Made by a program: the position numbers and the translations under genes. 64,000 nt of DNA from Desulfobacteraceae bacterium (lineage in GTDB: Bacteria; Desulfobacterota; Desulfobacteria; Desulfobacterales; Desulfobacteraceae), in contig JAAEKY010000346.1 of assembly GCA_024227235.1 (NCBI GenBank), positions 23,035 through 87,034 on the forward strand. The letters are read 5' to 3'. The notes beneath the pieces were generated by a model, which was given only the letters and a program-made list of their open reading frames with translations, searched no databases and was not told the origin of the DNA. Positions 17,752 to 26,603 of this stretch are shown one piece after another (position 1 is the first letter of the stretch; the number at the start of each line of letters is the position of its first letter).

Positions 17752-18708
17752 ATGGCAGCAAAAAAAGGTAAATTAACAAAAGTACTGGATCATCTCAAAC
17801 ATGAGGATCCATTCTCGAAAGGCGTGGCGTTCTGCCCCGGTTGCGGTCTTGAGCTATTATTGCGATTCATTCCCCAGGTATTGGGCAATGATATCGTCAT
17901 TACAGGTACCCCATCCTGTTCAGCTCCTGTACTCCTTGGACAGAATAATCAATCGTGGCATAAGCTTTCGTATTTTGGAACGTTGATGACCGGCGCTGCG
18001 GCGAATGCCACAGGCCTTGCGAGATATTATAAAAAAGCAGGTATCGATAATACTGTTGTTTGTTTTAATGGGGATGGAACAGCAGCCGATATTGGATTTG
18101 GAAACCTGTCGGGTGCCGCAGAAAGAAATGAACCCTTTATTTATATCTGTTACGATAATGAAGGGTACATGAATACCGGTATCCAGAAAAGTGGTACCAC
18201 ACCCTATGGTGCGACCACAACCACTACTCCTAAAGGATCTATTTCTAAAGGTAAAAACCTGCGACGGATGAATCTGGCTTTGAAAATGGCCATGCATAAA
18301 ATTCCTTATGCGGCCACAGCCACATTGAGTGATCTGGATGATCTTGCTAAAAAATTGTTGAAAGCCAAAGAAGCAAAAGAAAGAGGCTTCGTGTTCCTTC
18401 ATGTTCTGGCTCCGTGTACGACCGGGTGGGGCCATGCGCCTGAAAATACCATAGAGGTCTGCCGCAGGGCTGTGAAGACAAATTATTTCCCCCTTTGGGA
18501 GGCAGTAAACGGTAAAATTAAAATGACCAAAGAAGTTAAAAAACCCAAACCTGTAAAAACCTATACCGAGCTGAGTAAAAAATTCGTAAATATGACTGAA
18601 GAAGATCATCAGATCCTTCAGGATGATGTAGATTACGAATTTTGTATACTGGGTGGGTTGAGCCAACTGGAAGGCGAATGTCAGCTTCCAGTTTCTGCAG
18701 AAGACTAA
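17752..18708 (+). CDS. 2-oxoacid:ferredoxin oxidoreductase, beta (TPP) subunit
   Basis: The 318-aa protein holds the thiamine diphosphate site: CPGCG near the N-terminus, the GDG motif (NGDGTAADIGFGNLSGAAERN, about 105-125) and YDNEGYMNTGIQKSGTTPYGA, the typical beta-subunit loop. Together with alpha it decarboxylates a 2-oxoacid to its acyl-CoA. It begins one base after the alpha stop. A conserved CSAP stretch after TGTPS replaces the usual CS..P motif context of pyruvate enzymes, so a specificity other than pyruvate is possible. Confidence 0.87.
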   Translation: MAAKKGKLTKVLDHLKHEDPFSKGVAFCPGCGLELLLRFIPQVLGNDIVITGTPSCSAPVLLGQNNQSWHKLSYFGTLMTGAAANATGLARYYKKAGIDNTVVCFNGDGTAADIGFGNLSGAAERNEPFIYICYDNEGYMNTGIQKSGTTPYGATTTTTPKGSISKGKNLRRMNLALKMAMHKIPYAATATLSDLDDLAKKLLKAKEAKERGFVFLHVLAPCTTGWGHAPENTIEVCRRAVKTNYFPLWEAVNGKIKMTKEVKKPKPVKTYTELSKKFVNMTEEDHQILQDDVDYEFCILGGLSQLEGECQLPVSAED

Positions 18709-18723
18709 AGAAGGAGACACAAA

Positions 18724-19272
18724 ATGAGTGAAGTCAGATTTCATGGTAGAGGGGGGCAGGGTGTTGTGACAACATCTAAGATTCTTGCCAATGCTTTTGC
18801 CAGAGTAGGTCAGTTCGGTGCCAGTTTCCCCATGTTTGGGTTTGAAAGAAGGGGCGCACCTGTTACTGCTTTTGGTCGATTTTCAGATAAACCGGTCAGA
18901 GAAAAAACACAAATATATAATCCTGATATTCTAGTGGTATTAGATCCGAGTCAAAAAGCATCTGATTTAGTTTTTCAAGGATTATTGCCCGAAAGTATGT
19001 TACTGTTGAATGATACGGATAGTACCACAAGAATTAAGCATGAGAATCTTAAAAAATTCGCACTTATTAATGCCAATAAAATTGCATTGGAAGAAATCGG
19101 CTTAGCCATACCTAACACAGTCATTGTTGGTGCATTTGCCAGAATGTCAGGGTTGCTGGATATTGAGCCGTGTTGTGATGCATTAGAAGATTATTTTTCA
19201 GGAAAGAAGCTTTCGGCTAATATTGTGTGCGCCAAAAGAGGGTTTGAAGAAGTTGAATTATTTGATCTTTAA
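18724..19272 (+). CDS. 2-oxoacid:ferredoxin oxidoreductase, gamma subunit
   Basis: The 182-aa protein has the gamma-subunit start VRFHGRGGQGVVTTSKILANAF, the FPMFGFERRGAPV segment and the IVGAFARM motif near 137. It contributes to CoA binding in this enzyme class. A clear AAGGAG precedes the ATG, 15 bases after the beta stop. With it the four-subunit enzyme is complete. A fifth FAD/NAD subunit, present in the phenylglyoxylate:NAD enzyme of denitrifiers, is absent here, so ferredoxin is the likelier acceptor. Confidence 0.87.
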   Translation: MSEVRFHGRGGQGVVTTSKILANAFARVGQFGASFPMFGFERRGAPVTAFGRFSDKPVREKTQIYNPDILVVLDPSQKASDLVFQGLLPESMLLLNDTDSTTRIKHENLKKFALINANKIALEEIGLAIPNTVIVGAFARMSGLLDIEPCCDALEDYFSGKKLSANIVCAKRGFEEVELFDL

Positions 19273-19325
19273 ATGATTCGTTTAAATATTAATCAGGGGA
19301 GAACTTATATTTTAAAGGAGCTGTT

Positions 19326-19982
19326 ATGCCAAGATGGGGAATGGTAATCGATGTAAAAAGGTGTATCGCTTGCTGGGGTTGCAGTATTGCTTGTAAAGAG
19401 GAGCATTTTCTACCCCCCAATGTATTCTGGAACAGGGTACTGATTGGGGAACGGGGAAAATTTCCATCTTCCAGTAAGCTGATTTTACCGATTCTTTGTA
19501 ATCACTGTTCAGATGCCGCTTGTGTTGAAGCCTGTCCAACAGGTGCGACCTACATCAGAGAAGATGGTATTGTTGCTGTTGATGATGAAAAATGCGTTGG
19601 ATGCAGAGCATGTCTTGTAAGCTGTCCGTACCAGCAGAGAACTTACTATGATAATGAAGTGAAAGACCGTGAGTATTTCCCGGGTCAGGGAAAAACTGAA
19701 TTGGAATTGATCGGTGAAAAACTCTACCCTTTTAAGCTGGGAACGGTCATTAAGTGTAATTTCTGTACAGAAAGACTTGAGGATGGCATGAAAAAAGGCC
19801 TTGAACCAGGTGTGGATGAAGATGCTTCTCCTGCCTGTGTTAATATTTGTCCTGTAAGTGCAAGGGTATTTGGTGATCTGGATGATCCTAACAGCAAGAT
19901 CAACAGATTGATCATGGAGCATAAAGGAAAACAGCTTCGACCGGAATTTGGTACAGAACCGGCAGTCTATTATATTGATTAA
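19326..19982 (+). CDS. padC: Molybdoenzyme iron-sulfur subunit (PadC-like)
   Basis: The 218-aa DmsB-type protein binds four 4Fe-4S clusters. The cysteine groups are CIACWGCSIAC near 14-24, CNHCSDAACVEAC near 60-72, CVGCRACLVSC near 92-102, and CNFC near 145 with ACVNIC near 180. It would wire the molybdopterin subunit to the membrane subunit. AAAGGAG lies before the ATG. It sits directly between the gamma subunit and the large molybdopterin gene. The Pad name follows from the combination with a 2-oxoacid oxidoreductase; the fold itself is shared with many DMSO-reductase-type complexes. Confidence 0.7.
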   Translation: MPRWGMVIDVKRCIACWGCSIACKEEHFLPPNVFWNRVLIGERGKFPSSSKLILPILCNHCSDAACVEACPTGATYIREDGIVAVDDEKCVGCRACLVSCPYQQRTYYDNEVKDREYFPGQGKTELELIGEKLYPFKLGTVIKCNFCTERLEDGMKKGLEPGVDEDASPACVNICPVSARVFGDLDDPNSKINRLIMEHKGKQLRPEFGTEPAVYYID

Positions 19983-19996
19983 TAACAGGGGGAAAC

Positions 19997-22615
19997 ATGA
20001 CCTATAAAACAGATGAAATTTGGGAAGACAAATGGGTAAATACCACCTGTGGCGTTTGTTACTGCGGCTGTGCCGCAAAAGTTCGGGTGGTCAACGGCGT
20101 ACCTGTGAAAGTAGAAGGGATAACAGATAGTACTATGGGTGGTGACGGAGCGGGGCTTTGCGGAAAAGGCACTGCAGGTCTCATGTACTACCATGATCCA
20201 AGCCGAATTAAAAAGCCAATGTTGCGAACCAATCCGGAAAAAGGAATTGGGGTTGATCCAAAATGGAAAGAAATTGAATGGGATGAAGCCCTTGATATCA
20301 TTTCCACCAAAATGAAGAAAATCATGGATGATGATCCCAATAAAATCCTTTTCACCAACCAGACCATGAGAGCGTCTGACGGCCCGCATAATCATCCTTA
20401 TTTTTATGCTCAGGCCTTTGGTGTTAAAAATAATGGTAACTTCATTATTGGTGGCGGAAGCCTTCATTGCGGTAATGCCTGCCATATGCTGGGCGGTTTG
20501 ATCCATGGTGCCTGGTCTATTGCACCGGACTGGAGATATACAAAATATGTTCTAAAATGGGGGTCCAGTAAAGGGACCGGATCAGGACATTCAGCCATGA
20601 CAAACGCCAGGCTTCGAGCAGATGCTGTTCGACGTGGCATAAAAGAAATCGTTTTTGACCCCATGGGTAACTTTGCCGGTGGTAAGGCAACTGAATGGGT
20701 GGCGATTTTACCGGGTACGGATACAGCAGTCGGCTTGGCAATTGCCAACTATATCTGTAACATTCATGGTGAGATGGATATCCTTTATCTTAAAGCCAAA
20801 ACCAATTTTCCATATTTGATTAAAGATGACGGTACTTACGCTCGGAATGAAGAAACAGATAACCCGCTTATATTTGACAGCAGAGAAGGCAAGATTAAGG
20901 ACTTTGACGATAAGACACTTGCCTGGGAAGATTGTGCGCTTGATGGTGAATATGAATATAAAGGCGAAAAAGTAAGGCCTTGTTTTGTTCCATTTAAAGA
21001 ACATTTAAAACAATATACCATTGAATGGGCATCAGAAATATCAACCGTTCCTGTGGCTACTATTCTACAAGTATGTAAAGACTGGGTAGACAACGCTCAG
21101 ATTGGTGCAACAATTACTCTTGAAGGAAAAACTTATCCGTACAGACCTGTTTCATCGGTAACATTCCGCGGATCCCAGGGACATTCTAACGGTATTCATC
21201 AGGTAGCAGCCATTGACTTGATGTCCCAGTTGGTGGGAGCCGAAGATGTACCCGGTGGTACTTTGGGTTGGCCGGCAATCAGACGAGCCTATCCGGGCGG
21301 CAATTATGAGCAAACGTGTACAGCAGGTAAGGACGGCGTTATTGTCCCATCTGTATTCTATTCTCATGATCCATGGCCGGTTCATGCACCCAGCCTTCCG
21401 GCTACCAATATGGGCTGCGTTGATGTATGGACGCATTGTACCCTTTCTCACATTCCTTATGTTGATGAAATGGAATACATCCATGAAAAATTCGGCATGA
21501 AATCAAAACCGGAAATGATTTTCGGTATTTCTGCCAATTTTATCATCAGTAACTCGGATTGGGATACTGCCATTAAGAATTTTAAAGACTGCTTTGTGGT
21601 TCAAAATGATCTCTGGATCAATGAAACCGATCAGGCCATTGGTGATCTTATTTTACCGGATGTTTCCTATCTTGAAAAAGACTGCTGGTCCTCAGAAATC
21701 GATGCATTTTTCTTTTCAGGATCTCCTTCTCATGAAGACTGGTATGTGCACATGCAGCAGCCTGTTGCAAAACCTGTCGGCGAATCTCGTTTTTTCATGG
21801 ACGTGTATATTGATGTTGCAAACCGATGTGGTGTTCTGGATAAATTTAATGCAAAACTCAACGATTATTACGGCGTTGAAGATCCTGAGCTCCAGATCAA
21901 ACCAGGTGAAGTGCTAACCTGGAAAGAAATCGGCGAAAGATTCCTTAAATGGGTCTATGGCAATGATATTGAGAAAATTAAGAAACAGGGATATGCGACC
22001 TGGAATAAACCCATTGAAGATGTCTACTGGCGATGGGATATTGACACCCGATGCCCGGTTTATATGGAATATTTGCTCCATGACAGAGCACGTATGGAAG
22101 AGATATTTGAAGAAACCGATTTTGATGTTGAAGGACTGGGATTTGACCTGGATCAGTATTCACCACTTCCTTCCTGGTTTTGGCCTGAATCTCATAAAGA
22201 TCTGGATAGTGAGTTTGATTTGCTTGCATTCTCTTACAGAGATATTCTGCACACCAATAATACCACATTCCAGAATCCATATATTGATGAAGTTTCCAAG
22301 ATGTGTCCCTACACCTTTACCATTACATTGAATAAATCAATGGCAGATGAAAGAAGATTGAAAGACGGTGATATCATTGTTATTGAAACAAAAGCCGGTG
22401 TCACAGAGAAGGGTATTGTTAAAACCATGGAAGCCCAGAGTCCAAAAGTTATCGGTATTGCAGGACAAGGTGGTTTATGGGCAGATGGAAGGCCTATTGC
22501 CAAAGGTAAGGGTGCCAATTTCTGTAAACTATTGCCATCCAAACTGAAATATTTTGATCCAGTTGCCGGTAATATGGAAACTGCTGTTGCTGTTAAAATT
22601 TATAAGGAGGAATAA
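19997..22615 (+). CDS. padB: Molybdopterin oxidoreductase catalytic subunit (PadB-like)
   Basis: The 872-aa protein belongs to the DMSO-reductase superfamily. It has an N-terminal 4Fe-4S site (TTCGVCYCGC, with a fourth cysteine in GLCGKGTAG), the molybdopterin domains in the middle, a likely metal-ligand region at GGGSLHCGNACHMLGG, and the C-terminal dinucleotide-binding beta barrel (about 760-870). No twin-arginine signal is present, so the enzyme faces the cytoplasm, as expected for a CoA-thioester substrate. Size and subunit set agree with phenylacetyl-CoA:acceptor oxidoreductase of Thauera (subunits of about 93, 27 and 26 kDa). It could instead act on another substrate; the assignment rests on context. 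Confidence 0.65.
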   Translation: MTYKTDEIWEDKWVNTTCGVCYCGCAAKVRVVNGVPVKVEGITDSTMGGDGAGLCGKGTAGLMYYHDPSRIKKPMLRTNPEKGIGVDPKWKEIEWDEALDIISTKMKKIMDDDPNKILFTNQTMRASDGPHNHPYFYAQAFGVKNNGNFIIGGGSLHCGNACHMLGGLIHGAWSIAPDWRYTKYVLKWGSSKGTGSGHSAMTNARLRADAVRRGIKEIVFDPMGNFAGGKATEWVAILPGTDTAVGLAIANYICNIHGEMDILYLKAKTNFPYLIKDDGTYARNEETDNPLIFDSREGKIKDFDDKTLAWEDCALDGEYEYKGEKVRPCFVPFKEHLKQYTIEWASEISTVPVATILQVCKDWVDNAQIGATITLEGKTYPYRPVSSVTFRGSQGHSNGIHQVAAIDLMSQLVGAEDVPGGTLGWPAIRRAYPGGNYEQTCTAGKDGVIVPSVFYSHDPWPVHAPSLPATNMGCVDVWTHCTLSHIPYVDEMEYIHEKFGMKSKPEMIFGISANFIISNSDWDTAIKNFKDCFVVQNDLWINETDQAIGDLILPDVSYLEKDCWSSEIDAFFFSGSPSHEDWYVHMQQPVAKPVGESRFFMDVYIDVANRCGVLDKFNAKLNDYYGVEDPELQIKPGEVLTWKEIGERFLKWVYGNDIEKIKKQGYATWNKPIEDVYWRWDIDTRCPVYMEYLLHDRARMEEIFEETDFDVEGLGFDLDQYSPLPSWFWPESHKDLDSEFDLLAFSYRDILHTNNTTFQNPYIDEVSKMCPYTFTITLNKSMADERRLKDGDIIVIETKAGVTEKGIVKTMEAQSPKVIGIAGQGGLWADGRPIAKGKGANFCKLLPSKLKYFDPVAGNMETAVAVKIYKEE

Positions 22616-22620
22616 AGAAA

Positions 22621-23535
22621 ATGAGTAATGATAATCACGAACTTATTCAAACCATGTTTCCTCCTGATGGATCAGGGGTTAAACCATATGAATGGATGAT
22701 TAACCCGACCCGTCAGAGGCAATGGATCGACAAGCAGGGACTATTTCTCTGGCTGGCCTTCTTTTTCTCTGAAATTGGTGCAGGCCTTTATTTTGTCTCC
22801 CTGTTTTATGAATACAAATTAGGCCTTGTCCTGGGCTGGCTGATAACGCTTATCCTTGGTGGCTTGATCCATGTTGCTTATCTTGGTAACCCATTCCGGG
22901 CATGGCGAATGATAATGAAGCCCAATACCTCTGAATTGTCCAGAGGTATCTGGATTATCGGGATATTTGCAGCACTCGGATTATTGCAGATGGTGACATC
23001 CGGTGGGTTTAACATGGTCTTTAATGTTATCATGGGTATCTTGTGCCTGCTGATCATTTCCCATGGGTTTGCCACCATGAATGTGATTCGGGCATTGCCT
23101 GCCTGGAGTTCAACTATGGTATTGCCTTTTTCCATCATCTCAGGTGTCTGGGTGGGGCAGCAAGTTCTACAGTTTATGCTTGCTGTATCTGGTGCAACAG
23201 CGTTGGCTTCAGGAATGGAAGTTTGGGCGGAAATATTTTTCTTTGCTTATTTCCTTTGTCTGGTTCTGTATGTATGGGGAACCTGGCATGCCAATGAAAT
23301 AGGCCAAGCTTCTATTAAAATGATGGTTAGCGAAGAACTTAAGAAAATCACTTTGATTGGTGTTGTAGGCCTGGCTATTGTGTTGCCACTGATTCTTACA
23401 CTCATCATGTGGGGCGGGGATACCAATGCTTTTTTGATCTTTTTGAGGTTGGCAGCCATATTTGCAGGTGACTTAGCTGTTCGATATATTATAATGAAAA
23501 GTGCAGTTTACAAACCATTGCTTGAACGAAACTGA
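22621..23535 (+). CDS. padD: Molybdoenzyme membrane anchor (PadD-like, NrfD/DmsC type)
   Basis: The 304-aa integral membrane protein has about eight predicted helices, starting near residue 40 (GLFLWLAFFFSEIGAGLYFVS) and ending near 295. It has a basic/aromatic loop GNPFRAWRM typical of quinone-reactive NrfD-like anchors. It should link the PadBC-like module to the menaquinone pool. Translation begins six bases after the molybdopterin gene, with AAGGAGG before it. It is the last gene of the seven-gene operon and is followed by a strong terminator. Confidence 0.7.
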   Translation: MSNDNHELIQTMFPPDGSGVKPYEWMINPTRQRQWIDKQGLFLWLAFFFSEIGAGLYFVSLFYEYKLGLVLGWLITLILGGLIHVAYLGNPFRAWRMIMKPNTSELSRGIWIIGIFAALGLLQMVTSGGFNMVFNVIMGILCLLIISHGFATMNVIRALPAWSSTMVLPFSIISGVWVGQQVLQFMLAVSGATALASGMEVWAEIFFFAYFLCLVLYVWGTWHANEIGQASIKMMVSEELKKITLIGVVGLAIVLPLILTLIMWGGDTNAFLIFLRLAAIFAGDLAVRYIIMKSAVYKPLLERN

Positions 23536-23582
23536 TACTTAAAATAGACCCTAATGTTATAGCAATATAAGGGTAGATATAG

Positions 23583-23618
23583 GGCGGGGGAAAATGAATT
23601 TTGACCCCGCCTTTTTTT
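23583..23618 (+). terminator. Rho-independent terminator of the oxidoreductase operon
   Basis: The stem GGCGGGG (23583-23589) / CCCCGCC (23605-23611) is followed by seven Ts. An inner AAAT/ATTT pairing extends the hairpin. It marks the end of the operon. Confidence 0.9.
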
Positions 23619-23722
23619 ATTTTTAAAATTATATTTTCATATTGAAAATATTTGTAAAAAGATATAATCTCGCTACATAACAGACCCAAATTAGCTATTT
23701 TTAATAATTGTGGAAGGCTTGA

Positions 23723-23770
23723 ATGGATGTGCTAGAATACCAGATTAAAGGCCAAATTAAGAGATGGTAA
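23723..23770 (+). pseudogene. Truncated copy of the 69-aa protein gene at 32802
   Basis: A 15-codon frame begins like the intact gene at 32802-33011 (start codon, then DVLEYQI against DELESQI) but hits a stop after KRW. Upstream, the TTTTCATATTGAAAA palindrome core and the GATATAATCT stretch match the second copy. About 200 bases that encode the rest of the protein are missing, and similarity resumes at TGTAGACATTAGGATG before the next gene. It is a deletion remnant of the duplicated module. Confidence 0.6.
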
Positions 23771-23811
23771 AAGACCAGGATTAAACTTTTTTGTAGACAT
23801 TAGGATGTTAT

Positions 23812-23985
23812 ATGGCAGATAAAAAAAAAGCGGTAAAGAAATCCATATCTCAGACCAAGGTGAAATTTGAGGTTTATGGTGAAGAGATGATTGAAAAAGA
23901 AGTGAAATCCAGTGGTAACAGCGGCAGGATTTATCTCCCGCCAAACTGGGTGGGACATATAGTCAAGATCATTAAAGTAGAATAA
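23812..23985 (+). CDS. DUF2080-like small beta protein (copy 1)
   Basis: This 57-aa protein, with a lysine-rich N-terminus, has a strand-rich core KFEVYGEEMIEKEVKSSGNS and GRIYLPPNWVGHIVKIIKVE. This resembles the AbrB-like DUF2080 proteins described as transposon-associated in archaea. It probably forms a swapped-hairpin dimer that binds DNA or acts as an antitoxin-like partner. It differs from the copy at 33060-33233 at only two residues (A/N... D/N at position 3 and I/T at position 50). It is followed after 15 bases by a GNAT gene in both copies, so the pair is a conserved unit. Confidence 0.65.
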   Translation: MADKKKAVKKSISQTKVKFEVYGEEMIEKEVKSSGNSGRIYLPPNWVGHIVKIIKVE

Positions 23986-24000
23986 TTATGGGGGGTCCCA

Positions 24001-24441
24001 GTGGAAGATAAGGTCAACATAAGAGAAATCACGCTTAAAGATGCAGCTGCAATTCAAGCCATACGAAAGGCTATTTCAGAAGATGATGCCGAAGCAGATT
24101 TAGCAAAATTAATTGAGCAGCAGGTGGCAGAAGGGTCGGATGAGTCAAGCCTGGTAGCAATAATTAATGGACATGTAGTGGGGTATATGATCAGCACAAC
24201 CCTTAATGCAGGGTTTGGAATAAAAAAGAGCGCCTGGATCATGGCAATTGGTGTCCATCCCGATTATATGGGACAGGGCATTGGTCTAAATCTTGCCAGA
24301 GAAATTTGCGATATTTATAAAAATAAGGGTGTAAAATTTATTTATTCATCTGTGCTGTGGGATTCTACAGATGTGCTTTCCTTTTTTAAAAAATTGGGAT
24401 TTGAAAGAAGTGATTTTATAAATCTTAAAAAGAAATTGTAA
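24001..24441 (+). CDS. GNAT-family N-acetyltransferase (copy 1)
   Basis: The 146-aa single GNAT domain has the acetyl-CoA loop in VHPDYMGQGIGLNLA (about 87-101) and the usual terminal strands (FFKKLGFERSDF). The start is GTG, preceded by a G-rich stretch. The reading frame is nearly identical to that at 33249-33689. It is paired with the DUF2080-like gene 15 bases upstream. The substrate is unknown; such tandem pairs can be modification or toxin-antitoxin-like systems, but nothing in the sequence proves this. Confidence 0.8.
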   Translation: MEDKVNIREITLKDAAAIQAIRKAISEDDAEADLAKLIEQQVAEGSDESSLVAIINGHVVGYMISTTLNAGFGIKKSAWIMAIGVHPDYMGQGIGLNLAREICDIYKNKGVKFIYSSVLWDSTDVLSFFKKLGFERSDFINLKKKL

Positions 24442-24466
24442 AAGAACATGAGTACCTATCAATTGT

Positions 24467-24501
24467 AAAACCCCTGAAAGAAAAATCTTCAGGGGTTTTT
24501 T
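24467..24501. terminator. Bidirectional terminator
   Basis: AAAACCCCTGAA (24467-24478) pairs with TTCAGGGGTTTT (24488-24499), with T-runs on both strands. It separates the GNAT gene from the convergent SDR gene. Confidence 0.85.
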
Positions 24502-24505
24502 GTTT

Positions 24506-25402
24506 CTAATAGCGTAATTTGGTTAACGATTCAGATATTTCCCAGAGCCTTTCAGCACGTTTAGCATCCTTGGACAAATAATTTGAAGCTACTTTTTTAG
24601 GATATCCTCTGACCTCCATAATTCCAGACGGTCCAATAAAATCTGATCCCTTAACATCCTTACTAACAGCAGCATATAAACTGGGAAGTGCTCCCATAGG
24701 GATGGTCTGGGCAAATACATGATTCAGTGTTGAACCCAGGAAGGTATGTCGCTGAAGCTTAGTTGATGTCCAACCCGGGTGAGCAGCCACAGCAATCACA
24801 GGGGATTTTCCCTGGCTAAGTTTTTTTTGAAGCGCATAGGTAAAATACAAGTTGGCGATTTTGCTGTCCCCATAAGCATTCCATTTTTTATAGGATCGTT
24901 TTTCCCAATTTAGGTCATCAAAATTAATATTGCCCATCTTATGTGCCATACTGCTGACATTTACAATACGGCTTTCAGGTGTGCTTTTGATCAGATCAAT
25001 TAAATGCCCTGTTAAAGCAAAGTGGCCCAGATGATTGGTGCCCATTTGAAGTTCGAATCCGTCAGCCGTCATCTGAAAAGGAGGTGCCATAACGCCTGCA
25101 TTATTGATCAGAAGGTCAAGCTGTGAAAATTTAGTTTTAAATTTATCAGCAAAGGCTGTAATTGATGACAGATCAGACAGATCTAATTTCATTATTTTGA
25201 TATCTGAATTAGGGGCTTTTCTCTTTATTTTGTTTGATGCACTTTCCCCTTTTTCAAGATTCCTGACTGCAATGATCACCTGTGCATTTTTTTGAGCAAG
25301 TACAGAAGCAGTTTCAAGACCAAGACCGCTGCTGCCGCCTGTAACAATGGCCACGCGTCCTGTTTGATCATCTATATTTTGATCATTCCATTTTTGTGCC
25401 AT
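24506..25402 (-). CDS. Short-chain dehydrogenase/reductase
   Basis: The 298-aa protein has the Rossmann motif TGGSSGLG (about 20-27), NNAGVMAP, the catalytic serine region VNVSSMA, and YGDSK as the YxxxK motif (about 176-180). The closest style is the retinol-dehydrogenase/WW-oxidoreductase-like classical SDRs, with NAD(P)H-linked alcohol/ketone conversion. The substrate is unknown. AAGGAG lies before the ATG. The start overlaps the 3' end of the MBL-fold lipoprotein gene by 20 bases, so they share an operon controlled by the adjacent TetR. Confidence 0.85.
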   Translation of the reverse strand: MAQKWNDQNIDDQTGRVAIVTGGSSGLGLETASVLAQKNAQVIIAVRNLEKGESASNKIKRKAPNSDIKIMKLDLSDLSSITAFADKFKTKFSQLDLLINNAGVMAPPFQMTADGFELQMGTNHLGHFALTGHLIDLIKSTPESRIVNVSSMAHKMGNINFDDLNWEKRSYKKWNAYGDSKIANLYFTYALQKKLSQGKSPVIAVAAHPGWTSTKLQRHTFLGSTLNHVFAQTIPMGALPSLYAAVSKDVKGSDFIGPSGIMEVRGYPKKVASNYLSKDAKRAERLWEISESLTKLRY

Positions 25403-26531
25403 TTTTCATCTCCTTATCATGCTGTGTTAGTTTTTGGGTGTTTAAAAGGTCTTCCCACCAATGAGTCCCAAGATTGTCAGTGCCATACTCAATAGACTGC
25501 CCTGCAACGGGAGTTGCAACAGAGACATGATTCAAATGAGCTGCCGTAGATAAGCGTTGCATAGGGTCATACCAGGGATGCAATGCCAGATTAAATGTTC
25601 CCCAATGAATAGGATGCAGTAATTTGCCCTTTAAATCGATATGTGCCTGTACTGTTTCTTCCGGGAACATATGGACCGGGCGCCATAGGTCATCATAGGC
25701 ACCACATTCAATAAAGGTCATATCAAAGGGGCCGAATTTTTCTCCAATCTGTTTAAACCCCTTAAAATATCCAGAGTCACCACTGAAAAATATATTGAAA
25801 TCGCGAGATTTAATCACCCATGAGGCCCAAAGGGTTTCATTTCTGTCGCCCAATCCTCGCCCTGAAAAATGTTGGGAAGGCGTGGCTGTGACGGTGAGAT
25901 GATCGTCGAATCGATACGTTTGCCACCAATCCATTTCAATAATCTTTTTTTCGGGAACCCCCCAGGAAATGAGCCTTTTTCCCACGGCAAGCGGAACAAT
26001 AAATCGTTGGGTAATCGGGGTCAAAAACTTTATGGAATATTTATTCAAATGGTCATAATGATCATGGGAAATAATGACAACATCTATGTGAGACAATTTT
26101 TCGGGGCTAAGTGGAAGATCTCCATTGAATCTTGTTGGACCCACAATAGACACTTTTTTTTCAAACACAGGATCGGTCAGGATTTTATATCCATTTATAT
26201 TGATCATTAAAGAGGAATGGCCCAGCCAGGTACTGTTCAGTTGAACCCCTTTGTTTGCATTAAAATAAGACAGATCAACCGGTTGGACAGGCAGAGGGCC
26301 ATCAGGTGTCTGGTTATTGTCTTCAAAAATAAACCGCCAGCTGGATGTAATATAATCTTTTGCCGTCATTGTCAGTGCCTCTTTATCGCCTTTGAATTTG
26401 CCATCTATATATTGGGGTGAAGATTTGATGGGGTCAGTGGCAGACGATTTTGATGCATCGTCAACCGTGGCACATGAATGGGTAAACATCATTAAAACTC
26501 CTATAAATGACAGTGTGGGTATGGCTTTCAT
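25383..26531 (-). CDS. MBL-fold hydrolase lipoprotein (NAPE-PLD/UlaG-like)
   Basis: The 382-aa protein starts with a lipoprotein signal (MKAIPTLSFIGVLMMFTHSC, lipobox THSC), so it is probably anchored in the envelope. The metallo-beta-lactamase domain carries HDHYDH (the HxHxDH zinc motif, about 165-170), TWLGHSS before it, a FFSGDSGY aspartate motif and a C-terminal HPIHWGTF histidine. This arrangement resembles N-acylphosphatidylethanolamine phospholipase D-type enzymes. A longer frame opens at 26582, but the ATG at 26531 gives the lipobox and follows AGGAT. The TetR operator-like site lies at 26570-26583. Confidence 0.8.
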   Translation of the reverse strand: MKAIPTLSFIGVLMMFTHSCATVDDASKSSATDPIKSSPQYIDGKFKGDKEALTMTAKDYITSSWRFIFEDNNQTPDGPLPVQPVDLSYFNANKGVQLNSTWLGHSSLMININGYKILTDPVFEKKVSIVGPTRFNGDLPLSPEKLSHIDVVIISHDHYDHLNKYSIKFLTPITQRFIVPLAVGKRLISWGVPEKKIIEMDWWQTYRFDDHLTVTATPSQHFSGRGLGDRNETLWASWVIKSRDFNIFFSGDSGYFKGFKQIGEKFGPFDMTFIECGAYDDLWRPVHMFPEETVQAHIDLKGKLLHPIHWGTFNLALHPWYDPMQRLSTAAHLNHVSVATPVAGQSIEYGTDNLGTHWWEDLLNTQKLTQHDKEMKNGTKME

Positions 26532-26569
26532 TTTTAATATCCTAATGAGTAAATATAAAACGTTTTTAA

Positions 26570-26583
26570 AATGAACATTCATT
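26570..26583. promoter_or_regulatory. TetR operator-like palindrome upstream of the MBL-fold gene
   Basis: AATGAA-CA-TTCATT is a 14-base inverted repeat. Extended to 18 bases (AATGAACATTCATTTATT) it matches the site before the TetR gene (from 27189) at 16 of 18 positions, so one repressor probably binds both. Confidence 0.6.
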
Positions 26584-26603
26584 TATTTATAATCTAAATT
26601 TTT

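Noticed and set aside
17920..18744. 274-codon open frame on the minus strand
   Set aside because: It lies wholly within the beta and gamma subunit genes of the oxidoreductase, is rich in F/H/C and has no motif or ribosome site; it mirrors the coding strand.
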